Source: Syntrophomonadaceae bacterium
Lineage (GTDB): Bacteria; Bacillota; Dethiobacteria; DTU022; PWGO01
Direction: 5' to 3'
NCBI GenBank assembly: GCA_003554525.1
Contig: PWGO01000024.1
Span: forward strand, 1 to 38,307
Length of the DNA stretch: 38,307 nt
Position 1 is the stretch's first letter. The number at the start of each line of letters is the position of its first letter. The notes under the pieces are model-generated. The model saw only the letters and a program-made list of their open reading frames with translations, had not been told where the DNA came from and searched no databases. The translations under genes and the position numbers were made by a program. Shown one piece after another: positions 1 through 7,725 of this stretch.

Positions 1-281
1 AAACTCGCAGGCTAAAGCCTACTCAAACAGTTGCCGCGGCTTATCTTCAGCCGCTGCGCGCGTTTGATATAGCAAATCAATGCTCGCTGTCGGTATAAAC
101 ACGACCCTTTTGCTTACTGCACCACAGGACAAAGCTCGTTGCTCCTCCGTCTGGTGTTAAGTAGCCACCACATTGGCGCCACGACATCTACCTCCCCCCT
201 GGCGCAGCACAACGAGAAAAGCAAAAAGACTCTTGCCGGTATCAAGTGTGTATAACGATCAGCCTGGTGGGTGAGGAATTA
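1..281. other. Unassigned non-coding block with strong fold-back (possible structured RNA)
   Basis: No convincing reading frame crosses this stretch. It has several inverted repeats: AGGCT/AGCCT near 9-20, GCGGCT/AGCCGC at 36-41 and 49-54, CTCGTTG at 135-141 with CAACGAG at 210-216, and just outside that pair CCTTTTGCT at 106-114 with AGCAAAAAG at 220-228. The last pairing is complete only when read on the minus strand, where the odd position becomes a G-U pair. That weakly suggests a minus-strand RNA. I compared it from memory with tmRNA, SRP RNA, RNase P and 6S RNA and found no diagnostic motif of any. It may also be a decayed mobile element. The left end is cut by the window. Confidence 0.3.
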
Positions 282-331
282 AAGGTGGGGGGGGCTTTTT
301 CTCACCTCTAACTTCCAACCTCTTACCTCTC
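282..331 (-). repeat. Dispersed purine-rich repeat, copy 1 (family B)
   Basis: Read on the minus strand this is GAGAGGTAAGAGGTTGGAAG followed by TTAGAGGTGAGAAAAA and a C-run. It matches 9203-9252 on the plus strand at nearly every position over about 50 bases. It lies just downstream of the minus-strand aminotransferase gene. Function is unknown. The C-run and A-run could form part of a weak hairpin but no clean terminator is visible. Confidence 0.7.
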
Positions 332-382
332 AAAAATGGGGGTCTTTTTTTCTTTAAGCTTTCACACCGTAAGCAGTTACTG

Positions 383-1573
383 TTATTTTAGCTTTCCAAC
401 CGCTTCCATCATTTGCTCCATACCTTTTTTTAAGTTTTCCCGTGAATTTACGTAGCTAATACGCAGGTGGTTATCTGCTGCAAACGCTTCTCCAGGTACT
501 ACCGCTACCAGCGCTTCTTCCAACAGGTATTCGGCTAAATCCAGGGAGTTTTTTAGACTAATATTTCCGTTACTTTTTCCTATTAAACCTGAGGCTTCTG
601 GAAAAATATAAAAAGCTCCTCTGGGCTCGTTACATTCTATGCCGGGCATCTGATTGAGCATCTCGTAAACGTATTTGCGGCGGTAATCAAATTCTTTTAC
701 CCACTCCCTGTAGTCGCGGTTGTTTTTTATTGCATAGGCAGCGGCCATTTGTGCCATGGCATTCGGATTCCCCGTGGTGTGGGACTGAAGCCCGGAAAGG
801 GCCTTTATAACTTTTTCCGGCCCGGCAGCGTAACCTACCCTCCAGCCGGTCATGGAATAAGTCTTGGATACCGCGTTTATAGTTACCGTGTAATCATACA
901 TTTCCGGGTCCAGGGTAACAATGCTGTAATGACGTGTACCCTCGAATACCAGGTTTTCGTATACTTCATCCGTTATTAGCCACAAACGGTGTTTTTTCAC
1001 CAGTTCAGCCAGTTCTAAAAGAAGTTCCCGGGGATAAACAGCCCCGGTAGGATTATTGGGAGAATTGATAATAAGCACTTTGGTTTGCGGAGTCAACATC
1101 CTTTCTATGTCTTCAACGCGTGGTATATAGCCGTTCTCCCTGTTGGTGTACGCAAAAACAGGTTTTGCACCCACCAGTTTAACCTGCTCTATGTAACTTA
1201 CCCAGCAGGGTGCCGGAATTACAACTTCATCTCCTTCACCACACAATACTGCCAGGCTATTGTATATAGCCTGTTTGGCACCGGCACATGCAGCTATTTG
1301 GGAAAAAGAAAAATCCAGCTGGTTATCCTGCTTAAATTTTTGCTGTATGGCTTCTTTCAGTTCATCAACACCGGTGGTATTGGTATATTTGGTCAGGCCT
1401 TCCTTTAAAGCCCGGGTTGCCTCCTGCTTTACATCTTCGGGAGTGTCAAAATCCGGTTCTCCCGCGGATAAAACCACCACTTCTTTTCCTTCCTGTTTTA
1501 ATTTTCTTGCTTTTTCACTTACTGCCAGCGTAGCCGAAGGAGTAATATTAAGCGCTCTTTGGGATAAATTCAT
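383..1573 (-). CDS. Class I/II pyridoxal-phosphate aminotransferase (aspartate aminotransferase family)
   Basis: A PLP-dependent transaminase of the AspB/AspC/PatA type, which moves an amino group between an amino acid (aspartate or aromatic are most likely) and 2-oxoglutarate in the cytoplasm. The 396 residues match the family length. Visible hallmarks are the substrate-binding SPNNPTGAVYP motif near residue 170, and SKTYSMTGWRVGY near 236, whose lysine forms the Schiff base with PLP. A basic RISYVNSREN segment near the C-terminus holds the arginine that binds the substrate carboxylate. The start is ATG with AAGGAG ten bases upstream. The gene stands alone, about 210 bases after the creatininase gene on the same strand. 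Exact substrate cannot be told from sequence. Confidence 0.93.
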   Translation of the reverse strand: MNLSQRALNITPSATLAVSEKARKLKQEGKEVVVLSAGEPDFDTPEDVKQEATRALKEGLTKYTNTTGVDELKEAIQQKFKQDNQLDFSFSQIAACAGAKQAIYNSLAVLCGEGDEVVIPAPCWVSYIEQVKLVGAKPVFAYTNRENGYIPRVEDIERMLTPQTKVLIINSPNNPTGAVYPRELLLELAELVKKHRLWLITDEVYENLVFEGTRHYSIVTLDPEMYDYTVTINAVSKTYSMTGWRVGYAAGPEKVIKALSGLQSHTTGNPNAMAQMAAAYAIKNNRDYREWVKEFDYRRKYVYEMLNQMPGIECNEPRGAFYIFPEASGLIGKSNGNISLKNSLDLAEYLLEEALVAVVPGEAFAADNHLRISYVNSRENLKKGMEQMMEAVGKLK

Positions 1574-1784
1574 AAATTAGATGCTCCTTTTTAAATTTTT
1601 AGTGCAGTTACTTATTATTCAACAAAAAAACAACCTGTTCCTTCCTTAGACTAAAAAATTACTATAAATCAATTGTAAGTATTCAAGCCGCATTCAAAGT
1701 TTATTTAGACTAATGGTATAACTTGATACCGGAAATAGTAATTGACCAGGCCTGGCAAGATTTATTTTTCTGCACCGGCCAGTA

Positions 1785-2690
1785 TTAGCGCGAGAACCAC
1801 AGAATAAAATGCAGGTACCAGAGCATGGGAGGGGTTTGCACCGGTTCACCCCGGAGTGCCCTGCGGAAAAACTTCATGGCTTCCTCTACGCGAAAACGGA
1901 GCATGGCTTCTCCTGCTTCGGGGGAAGCCATGCCGGGTTTACCCAGGTAAGCTTTCATGTCTTTTTGTTTTATCCAGGTGGTCAGGCAGGCCAGGTGGGT
2001 CAAGTCATGCTGCAGGCTGCAGGAAATAAATCCGGCTATCCTGGAAACCAGTTTTAACAGGAAAGAAGGAGGAGGCGGGGTAGAAGGCGCTACCTTGTGG
2101 TAATCTTCGTCTACAAAATCCGGAAAAGTAGCCAGCATTAAAGAGGTTTCGTTTGCACCGGCATGGGCATCCGTGTCGTCACCGATTTGTCCCGGTTTCA
2201 GTCCGGTGTAAGTTACCAGGTTATGGTCCTGGTTTACCATTAACTTGTAATCGTGAAGGAAAGGATTTATCAAGTAAAAGCGGTGTTTTTTCCACAGTTG
2301 TTTTGCAGCGGCTTCAATAGCAAGCTGGTGCCGGGGACCGCCATGGTTATCAGCCAGGAAAAGATAACGAAAACCCTGACGGGCCAGTCCCTTGCCCAGG
2401 TCGGCCAGTATTTTCTTAAGCTGGGAAGCAGAAATTTGAAGGGAGCCTTTAACCGGCAGTACGTCCGCTCCCAGGCAAAGGGGAGGCAGTTTTATTTGGG
2501 TAAGATGCGGGTATTCTTTTTCCAGGGCCTTGCTGTACCTGGCTATTAATTCTTCAGACACCATCACATCAGTCCCCAGGGGAAGGTGTGGGCCGTGCGC
2601 TTCCAGGGGGCTTACAGACATGAAAAAAACGGTGCAGCTGCGGTCCAGGCTGTCCATCTCCCGCAGGGTCATATTGCAATAGTATTCCAT
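1785..2690 (-). CDS. Creatininase-family amidohydrolase
   Basis: A 301-residue member of the creatininase superfamily, metal-dependent amidohydrolases that include creatinine amidohydrolase, formamide hydrolases of riboflavin/F420 synthesis and the mycofactocin peptidase MftE. The N-terminal metal motif EAHGPHLPLGTD is intact (Glu, His, Asp ligands), and HAGANETSLML near residue 177 is the second conserved block. The middle motif, usually NGHGGN, is here DNHGGPRHQ, so the histidine is kept but the flanking asparagines are not. The substrate is therefore probably not creatinine. ATG start with GAGGG about 12 bases upstream. The start lies only 23 bases after the stop of the RACo-like gene on the same strand, so the two are probably co-transcribed. 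Substrate unknown. Confidence 0.8.
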   Translation of the reverse strand: MEYYCNMTLREMDSLDRSCTVFFMSVSPLEAHGPHLPLGTDVMVSEELIARYSKALEKEYPHLTQIKLPPLCLGADVLPVKGSLQISASQLKKILADLGKGLARQGFRYLFLADNHGGPRHQLAIEAAAKQLWKKHRFYLINPFLHDYKLMVNQDHNLVTYTGLKPGQIGDDTDAHAGANETSLMLATFPDFVDEDYHKVAPSTPPPPSFLLKLVSRIAGFISCSLQHDLTHLACLTTWIKQKDMKAYLGKPGMASPEAGEAMLRFRVEEAMKFFRRALRGEPVQTPPMLWYLHFILWFSR

Positions 2691-2713
2691 GACTAAAAAT
2701 ATCCCTCACTTAT

Positions 2714-4537
2714 TTATAGTTGCCAGGGTTCACCGGGTAGCATCATGGCATCGGAATATTCATTAACGAAATCGGGTTCCCCGGCCAGGTTTATATGTTC
2801 TATTTCCCGGTAGAGCTTGATTGTTTCCTCTCGCAAATCACCAGATAAGAGCAGCATCTGGGCACCAATACCGGCTGCGTTGCCGACAGGTTTAACTTTT
2901 TTCACCGGGTAAGAAGGCCACAAGCCTATACGGGCGGCGCTTTCACTTTTCAGGTAATTTCCAAAAGCTCCGGCAAGCAGAATTTCCTCCAGGTCTTCCA
3001 TTTCAATATTCAGCTGTTTAAGTAATATTTTTATACCGGCACAGATAGCTCCTTTAGCCAGTTGAAGTTCACCAATATCTTTACGGTTAAGGGAAACACC
3101 TTCAGGTCTTGAGCTTTCTTCCGGCAGGGCCAGGAAGAATTCAGGCCCGGTTTCTCCCTGCTGCACCCTTTCCCGGAGAGAAGCGGGCAGGGTTTCTTTT
3201 GGGGCAAATCTTCCCACCGCGGTAATTATTTCATACCGGCGCATGGCGGCTACAGCATCCACCAGGCCGGAACCGCAGATACCTTTTGGCGGGCCTCCGT
3301 TTATTACATCTGTTTTGATTTTACTTTCTTCGATTTCAACATTCTGTATTGCCCCGGGAGAACCCCTCATGCCGTGCCTTATGCGGGCCCCTTCGAAAGC
3401 GGGTCCCGCTGCTGTAGAACAGGCCAGTAGGCGCTCTCTGTTCCCCATCACCATTTCACCGTTGGTACCGATATCTATAAGCAAGGAGGGTCGTTCTTTT
3501 TGATGAAGCCCTGTGGCAATGACCGCTGACAGGGCATCGGCACCAACATAACCGGAAATGCAGGGAGCCGAATAGATCCTGCCCCGGGGGTTTATATTAA
3601 CCTGAAAATTTTTAGCGGGAAGGCTCATATCTTTACGCAGTACCGGCTGGTAAGGAGCCAGTACCAGGGAGCGGGGAGAAATTCCCCATAAAAGATGCAG
3701 CATGGTAGTATTACCTACTACTAACATTTCCCATATATCTTCAATGGAGTAAGAATTGCGGTGTATAAGATCATCTATGACCAGGTTTATAGTTTCCCGT
3801 GTTTTCTCCTGCAGGCTTTCCAGCCCATTTTCTTTTTCCATGGCATAAGTAGAACGTGATATTACATCTGCACCGCCAATTTTCTGCAGGTTTTCCCGGG
3901 AGGTAGTTCCCAGGGAGGTTCCGTTTTTCAAATCAAAAAGAACTCCCATAACCGTAGTGGTACCAAGGTCTATAGCTATTCCCAGCAAATCCCTGTTTTC
4001 AAAATAACCTTTTTGCTTTACATCGGAGAGAAAACCATTTACCGTTATTGCAGTTAAAGGTGCTTCTTTTCCAGCGAGAGGGGCAACGGTTTTTAAAATA
4101 TCCAGGGGATTGTCTATAACCACGTGGGAAGGCAGAAGAAACTGCAGCTTTTCCTGGTATGATTCTTTATGCGAAGCCGAATCAAGTTTAACCGGGTGCA
4201 GCTTTACACAGGAATTTAGTTTCGTGTAATCGCCGAGGGAGCTTATGCCTGATTTTATATCCGGGCTCTCTTCCAGGAGGGGAACCGTTACTTCAAGGTC
4301 TTGTTCCACCAGGGTTTGACAGGAGAGGACTTCCACGGGGGTGTCTTCCCCGGCAGGGAGGATTTTCACCGTACACTTTTTGCAGGTTCCTTTGCCGCCA
4401 CAGGGGTTGTCCACGCTTATACCGGCTTTTGTAAGCTCCTCAAGCAGGGAACTGCCTTTAGAGGATTTTATTTTCAAACCCCAGGGCTTTACCAGGAGCA
4501 CATAATTACCCCGGCTGCTGTATCTTTCCGGTTCCAT
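2714..4537 (-). CDS. RACo-like 2Fe-2S ferredoxin / ASKHA ATPase (corrinoid activation family)
   Basis: The family reactivates corrinoid proteins: electrons pass through a 2Fe-2S centre and ATP hydrolysis drives reduction of inactive Co(II) to Co(I). The N-terminal ferredoxin domain has the cysteines of NPCGGKGTCKKCTVKI plus a later one in VLSCQ (C46, C52, C55, C73 in this numbering). The C-terminal ASKHA part shows GIAIDLGTTTVMGV, LLIDIGTNGEMVMG, ACSTAAGPAFEGARI, GICGSGLVDA and ILLAGAFGNYL. The ORF-track start at 4588 is a GTG with no ribosome site that lies inside a dispersed TGAGCAGTTAC repeat. The ATG at 4537 has AAGGAG ten bases upstream and gives 607 residues, so I use that. No corrinoid protein or methyltransferase is in the window, so its partner is unknown. 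Confidence 0.9.
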   Translation of the reverse strand: MEPERYSSRGNYVLLVKPWGLKIKSSKGSSLLEELTKAGISVDNPCGGKGTCKKCTVKILPAGEDTPVEVLSCQTLVEQDLEVTVPLLEESPDIKSGISSLGDYTKLNSCVKLHPVKLDSASHKESYQEKLQFLLPSHVVIDNPLDILKTVAPLAGKEAPLTAITVNGFLSDVKQKGYFENRDLLGIAIDLGTTTVMGVLFDLKNGTSLGTTSRENLQKIGGADVISRSTYAMEKENGLESLQEKTRETINLVIDDLIHRNSYSIEDIWEMLVVGNTTMLHLLWGISPRSLVLAPYQPVLRKDMSLPAKNFQVNINPRGRIYSAPCISGYVGADALSAVIATGLHQKERPSLLIDIGTNGEMVMGNRERLLACSTAAGPAFEGARIRHGMRGSPGAIQNVEIEESKIKTDVINGGPPKGICGSGLVDAVAAMRRYEIITAVGRFAPKETLPASLRERVQQGETGPEFFLALPEESSRPEGVSLNRKDIGELQLAKGAICAGIKILLKQLNIEMEDLEEILLAGAFGNYLKSESAARIGLWPSYPVKKVKPVGNAAGIGAQMLLLSGDLREETIKLYREIEHINLAGEPDFVNEYSDAMMLPGEPWQL

Positions 4538-4796
4538 AAAATCAATTCTCCTTCCCCGGCTAATTAGATGATACGTGTAACTGCTCACTGCAGAGTTATA
4601 GATATTTAACTCTCACTATTTTTACTACTTTTGATTATTATACCTTAACTTGTTTAAAACAAAAATACGTAAATTGTCGGCAAATTATAATAACCCCCAG
4701 TCAGATAGTTCTAAATACAAAAAAATTTCAGAAATAAAGCATGAAAAACCAGAATTTAAACTTTACCTGCCTGGTTATTAATTTATGTAACTTTAA
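4538..4796. other. A+T-rich intergenic region upstream of the RACo-like gene
   Basis: No gene is supported. The ORF-track entries here are low-complexity A+T translations. A TATAAT hexamer read on the minus strand (4637-4642) is about 100 bases before the RACo-like start and could be its -10 box, but no good -35 is seen at the right distance. The member of the GTAACTGCTCAC repeat family at about 4576-4589 lies between this hexamer and the gene. Confidence 0.4.
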
Positions 4797-4879
4797 TGTG
4801 GATTTTGTTAATATTTGTTCCAGGTATCCCGTACTATGCGCCTTAAACTTGTGGATAAGTTTGTGGATACTGTGGATTT
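4797..4879 (+). promoter_or_regulatory. Cluster of DnaA-box-like sequences (TGTGGATNN)
   Basis: Four TGTGGAT motifs occur in about 80 bases: TGTGGATTT at 4797, TGTGGATAA at 4850 (a perfect DnaA box, the complement of TTATCCACA), TGTGGATAC at 4862 and TGTGGATTT at 4871. The last three are 12 and 9 bases apart in the same orientation. The surroundings are very A+T-rich. This resembles the box arrays of Firmicute origins, but no dnaA, dnaN, rpmH or gyrB is nearby. It could be an origin, a DnaA-titrating or DnaA-reactivating site, or a DnaA operator for the divergent flanking genes. Confidence 0.5.
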
Positions 4880-5165
4880 CTTTTGTTGAAATTACCAAAC
4901 AATCAAATAACAAGCCCCTTTATTTTCGGTTAACCATAAAACATATTAACATAATATCTTTGCATAAGTAAACTTGCCAGGTCTAAATGAATACTTTTTA
5001 TACTCTTGCCAAGGGGGTGGAAACCATGCGAGTTTCTCTTTTTTTATTTTCCCAACAGTGTTAAAATAAAACAAAAAGAAAATTTGATTATTAAGCGGGT
5101 AACCCAAAACATGTACCGGCTGCAGGCATATTATACAGTATAAACCCGTGCAGGATAAAAAAATA

Positions 5166-5206
5166 TAGTAACTGCCCGGGCCGGGTAAAAAAGTCCGGGT
5201 AGTTAC
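5166..5206 (+). promoter_or_regulatory. Hairpin before murC (GTAACTGCCCGG / CCGGGTAGTTAC)
   Basis: A 12-base-pair inverted repeat with one G-U pair ends a few bases before the Shine-Dalgarno sequence of murC. The stem ends belong to the GTAACTRCYC family seen throughout the window. There is no T-run after the stem, so it is not a standard terminator. In mRNA it would sit against the ribosome site and could affect translation or stabilise the 5' end. Confidence 0.4.
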
Positions 5207-5226
5207 AAGTAAAAAGGATGATGAAT

Positions 5227-6648
5227 TTGTTAGCTCCGGATATAAAAAATGTTCATTTTATTGGTATAGGGGGATATGGAATGAGTGCCCTGGCCGGTAT
5301 TCTTCTGGAAATGGGGTACCGGGTCAGCGGTTCGGATTTAAAAGAGTCAAAAATTACCGATAGGCTTAGGGAAAAAGGCGTTATAATACATAAAGGACAC
5401 CACCCCGATAACGTCAATGATTGCCACCTGGCGGTTTATTCTACGGCCATACCCTCCGACAATCCTGAATTAAAGGAAGCGGCAAAAAAGGTTCCTCTCT
5501 GGCATCGCTCTCAGCTTCTGGCTGCACTGCTTAATCACAGGTACGGTATCGCGGTAGCCGGGGCTCATGGCAAAACTACCACTTCTTCCATGCTTTCTTT
5601 ACTTCTGGTCCAGGGTGGCCTGGACCCTACCGCTGTTATAGGCGGGGAAGTAAACTACTTTAATGGAAACGCCCGCCTGGGACAAAGCGATTACCTTGTA
5701 GCTGAAGCATGTGAGAGCGATAATTCTTTTTTGCTATACCAGCCCCGCTTGAGTGTAGTTACCAACGTAGAAGCCGAGCACCTGGAGTACTATGGTGGAA
5801 ATTTTTCCAGGTTAAAAGAAGCTTACTACCAGTTTTTAAATAATGTAAAAAACGAGGGAAAACTGGTTCTAAACGTGGAAGATTTCTACCTTAACGAGCT
5901 TTATTACCGGCTTTCACAGCAGAAAGTTACTTTTGCAGTAGAAGATAAAGAAAAGTTTAAAAATGCAGACTATACAGCAAGGCAGATAGAATACTTTCCC
6001 CGGGGAAGCTGTTTTAGCCTGTATTACCGGAACAGGAAACTTGGCAAGATTGAGCTTTCCGTACCCGGCAGGCATAATATTTCCAATGCCCTGGCTGCCT
6101 TGAGTGCAGCTTCATGTTTGGGAATTGACCCGCTTAAGTGTTCGGAAATTTTACTTCACTTTAAAGGAGCCGGGCGCCGTTTTGAAGTAATAGGTGAACC
6201 GGAGGGTATCACCGTGGTAGATGATTATGCCCATCACCCGACGGAAATCAGGGCTACACTACAGGCGGCACGTAATTGCGGGAATAATGTTATTGCCATT
6301 TTTCAGCCCCACCGCTACAGCCGAACTGCGTATTTTATGGAGGAATTTTCTCGCGCCTTTGAAGATGCCGACGTAGTAATTGTAAACTCCATTTATTCGG
6401 CCGGTGAAGAAGCATTGGAAGGTGTTGATGCTCAAAAATTGTCTGAAATGATAAGGAACCGGGAAAAGAAAAAAACGGTCTATTATGCAAAAGAAATGTT
6501 GCAGGCGGCAAAGTTAGCCTATAACCATGCCGCCGTTGGGGACGTGGTTGTGACCATGGGGGCAGGAGACATAGGGAAAGCAGGCAGGGGATTTTTAGAA
6601 CTGGTAGAAAAGCGGGGTGGCAAAACCAGTTTTAGCTGGAGCGGTTGA
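5227..6648 (+). CDS. murC: UDP-N-acetylmuramate--L-alanine ligase
   Basis: The cytoplasmic ligase that adds L-alanine to UDP-N-acetylmuramic acid using ATP, the first amino-acid step of peptidoglycan synthesis. The N-terminal Rossmann motif HFIGIGGYGMSALA binds the UDP-sugar. GAHGKTTTSSM is the ATP loop, followed by EACESDNSF, NVEAEHLEYY, GRHNISNALAA in the central domain, and DDYAHHPTEI and FQPHRYSRT in the C-terminal Mur domain. The length (473-476) is normal. Two ATGs at 5218 and 5221 are nearly fused to the AAAAAGG ribosome site, while TTG at 5227 is nine bases from it, so TTG is preferred. The other mur genes are not in the window; murC stands alone behind a long regulatory-looking gap. 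Confidence 0.96.
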   Translation: MLAPDIKNVHFIGIGGYGMSALAGILLEMGYRVSGSDLKESKITDRLREKGVIIHKGHHPDNVNDCHLAVYSTAIPSDNPELKEAAKKVPLWHRSQLLAALLNHRYGIAVAGAHGKTTTSSMLSLLLVQGGLDPTAVIGGEVNYFNGNARLGQSDYLVAEACESDNSFLLYQPRLSVVTNVEAEHLEYYGGNFSRLKEAYYQFLNNVKNEGKLVLNVEDFYLNELYYRLSQQKVTFAVEDKEKFKNADYTARQIEYFPRGSCFSLYYRNRKLGKIELSVPGRHNISNALAALSAASCLGIDPLKCSEILLHFKGAGRRFEVIGEPEGITVVDDYAHHPTEIRATLQAARNCGNNVIAIFQPHRYSRTAYFMEEFSRAFEDADVVIVNSIYSAGEEALEGVDAQKLSEMIRNREKKKTVYYAKEMLQAAKLAYNHAAVGDVVVTMGAGDIGKAGRGFLELVEKRGGKTSFSWSG

Positions 6649-6823
6649 GAGTTTCGTGTTATAATCCTTCCGGAAAGATTTTATTATTATAAATAGACAG
6701 CAGGAAATCAGGGTAAGGCAGAGAATAGATTCGAAATAAAAGATAATAAAGTAGTTACAAAGTAATTAAGTAGAAACAATAAAAAGGCAAGAGGGAAAAA
6801 ATAATAGGTAATGGGGTGGCGTA

Positions 6824-7684
6824 TTGTCGCTTCCCAGGCTTGTTTTAAAATCAATAGAAAAAACCTCCGAATTCCTGCTGTTTGTTACTTTTTTTATTGC
6901 CGGGGCATTACTGGCCCTGGGAACATATCATTTCCTGGATCTGCCCGGGGAAGCAGACAGGGCCTCCGGGGAAGCAGACATAGCGGAAATCAACCCGGGA
7001 AACGATTACCGGAAACTGCCTGAACCCGAAGAAATAATCATGAAAGATACACCATTTGAAACGGAGTTGTACATAAATCGAGGCAGTCAACCGGGTCCGG
7101 AGGTTTTAATAGTGGGTGGAGTTCACGGGGATGAACCTTCCGGCTATCATGCTGCCAGGGAAATTATTTACTGGGAAGTGGAAAAAGGAGCTCTCATGAT
7201 TTTGCCGGAAGCCAACCCGCCTGCCATAGAGGCAAAAGAAAGATTTGTCGATGGGAAAAGGGATTTAAACCGTGCCTTTAGAAATATAGACGAGGGAGAC
7301 TTGACTGGAAAAGCTGCTGTCGCCATAAATGAGGTTCTTGAAGAATATCGCCCCGACTGGATATTGGATTTGCATTCGGCGCGCGGCTTTAACCGGGAAG
7401 ACGAGGATAAACTAGGGCAAACCCTGATATTTTCCGGTGACGACGCAGCAAGAAGCAGGGTTGAAAGGTTGAAAGAGAACATAAACAGGTGGATAGATGA
7501 ACCAAAACACCGTTACAACATTTTAGAACCGGCGGTCCGGGGAAGCCTGGTGCGGGAGAGCTACCTGCGTTACGGTATTAATGGATTTATTGTAGAATCA
7601 TCCAGGGAGCTAAGCCTTTATAGTAAAAAGAAGTACCATCTGCGCGTGGTAAGGAATTTTTTGGGAAATATGGAATTAAAATAA
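6824..7684 (+). CDS. Membrane-anchored AstE/AspA-like (M14-related) zinc hydrolase
   Basis: A 286-residue protein with a hydrophobic segment near residues 16-38 and then a carboxypeptidase-like domain of the succinylglutamate desuccinylase/aspartoacylase group. Zinc ligands are seen in GGVHGDEPSGY (His and Glu) and ILDLHSARG (second His), and the general-base glutamate is probably in FIVESSREL. Family members split acyl-amino acids or peptide bonds. The N-terminal anchor would place the catalytic part outside the membrane, so a role in trimming wall peptides is possible but inferred. The start is TTG behind GGGGTGG; an overlapping ATG at 6811 is in another frame. The gene lies between murC and an LCP gene, which fits an envelope role. 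No close named relative is recognised. Confidence 0.75.
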   Translation: MSLPRLVLKSIEKTSEFLLFVTFFIAGALLALGTYHFLDLPGEADRASGEADIAEINPGNDYRKLPEPEEIIMKDTPFETELYINRGSQPGPEVLIVGGVHGDEPSGYHAAREIIYWEVEKGALMILPEANPPAIEAKERFVDGKRDLNRAFRNIDEGDLTGKAAVAINEVLEEYRPDWILDLHSARGFNREDEDKLGQTLIFSGDDAARSRVERLKENINRWIDEPKHRYNILEPAVRGSLVRESYLRYGINGFIVESSRELSLYSKKKYHLRVVRNFLGNMELK

Positions 7685-7725
7685 ACTATCTTCTATTTTA
7701 CAGTAGTTGAGAAAGGATGTCTCAA

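Noticed and set aside
1-281. tmRNA, SRP RNA, RNase P or 6S RNA
   Set aside because: No T-arm with GTTCGA, no GGAAGGAAGCAGC loop, no GAGGAAAGTCC block and no recognisable 6S pattern on either strand. Left as an unassigned structured block.
4538-4588. N-terminal extension of the RACo-like protein to 624 residues
   Set aside because: The GTG at 4588 lies in a dispersed repeat and has no ribosome site; the ATG at 4537 has a strong one.
4728-4971. ORF-track proteins in the A+T-rich gap
   Set aside because: Both strands give low-complexity translations with no ribosome site. The DNA is better explained as regulatory.
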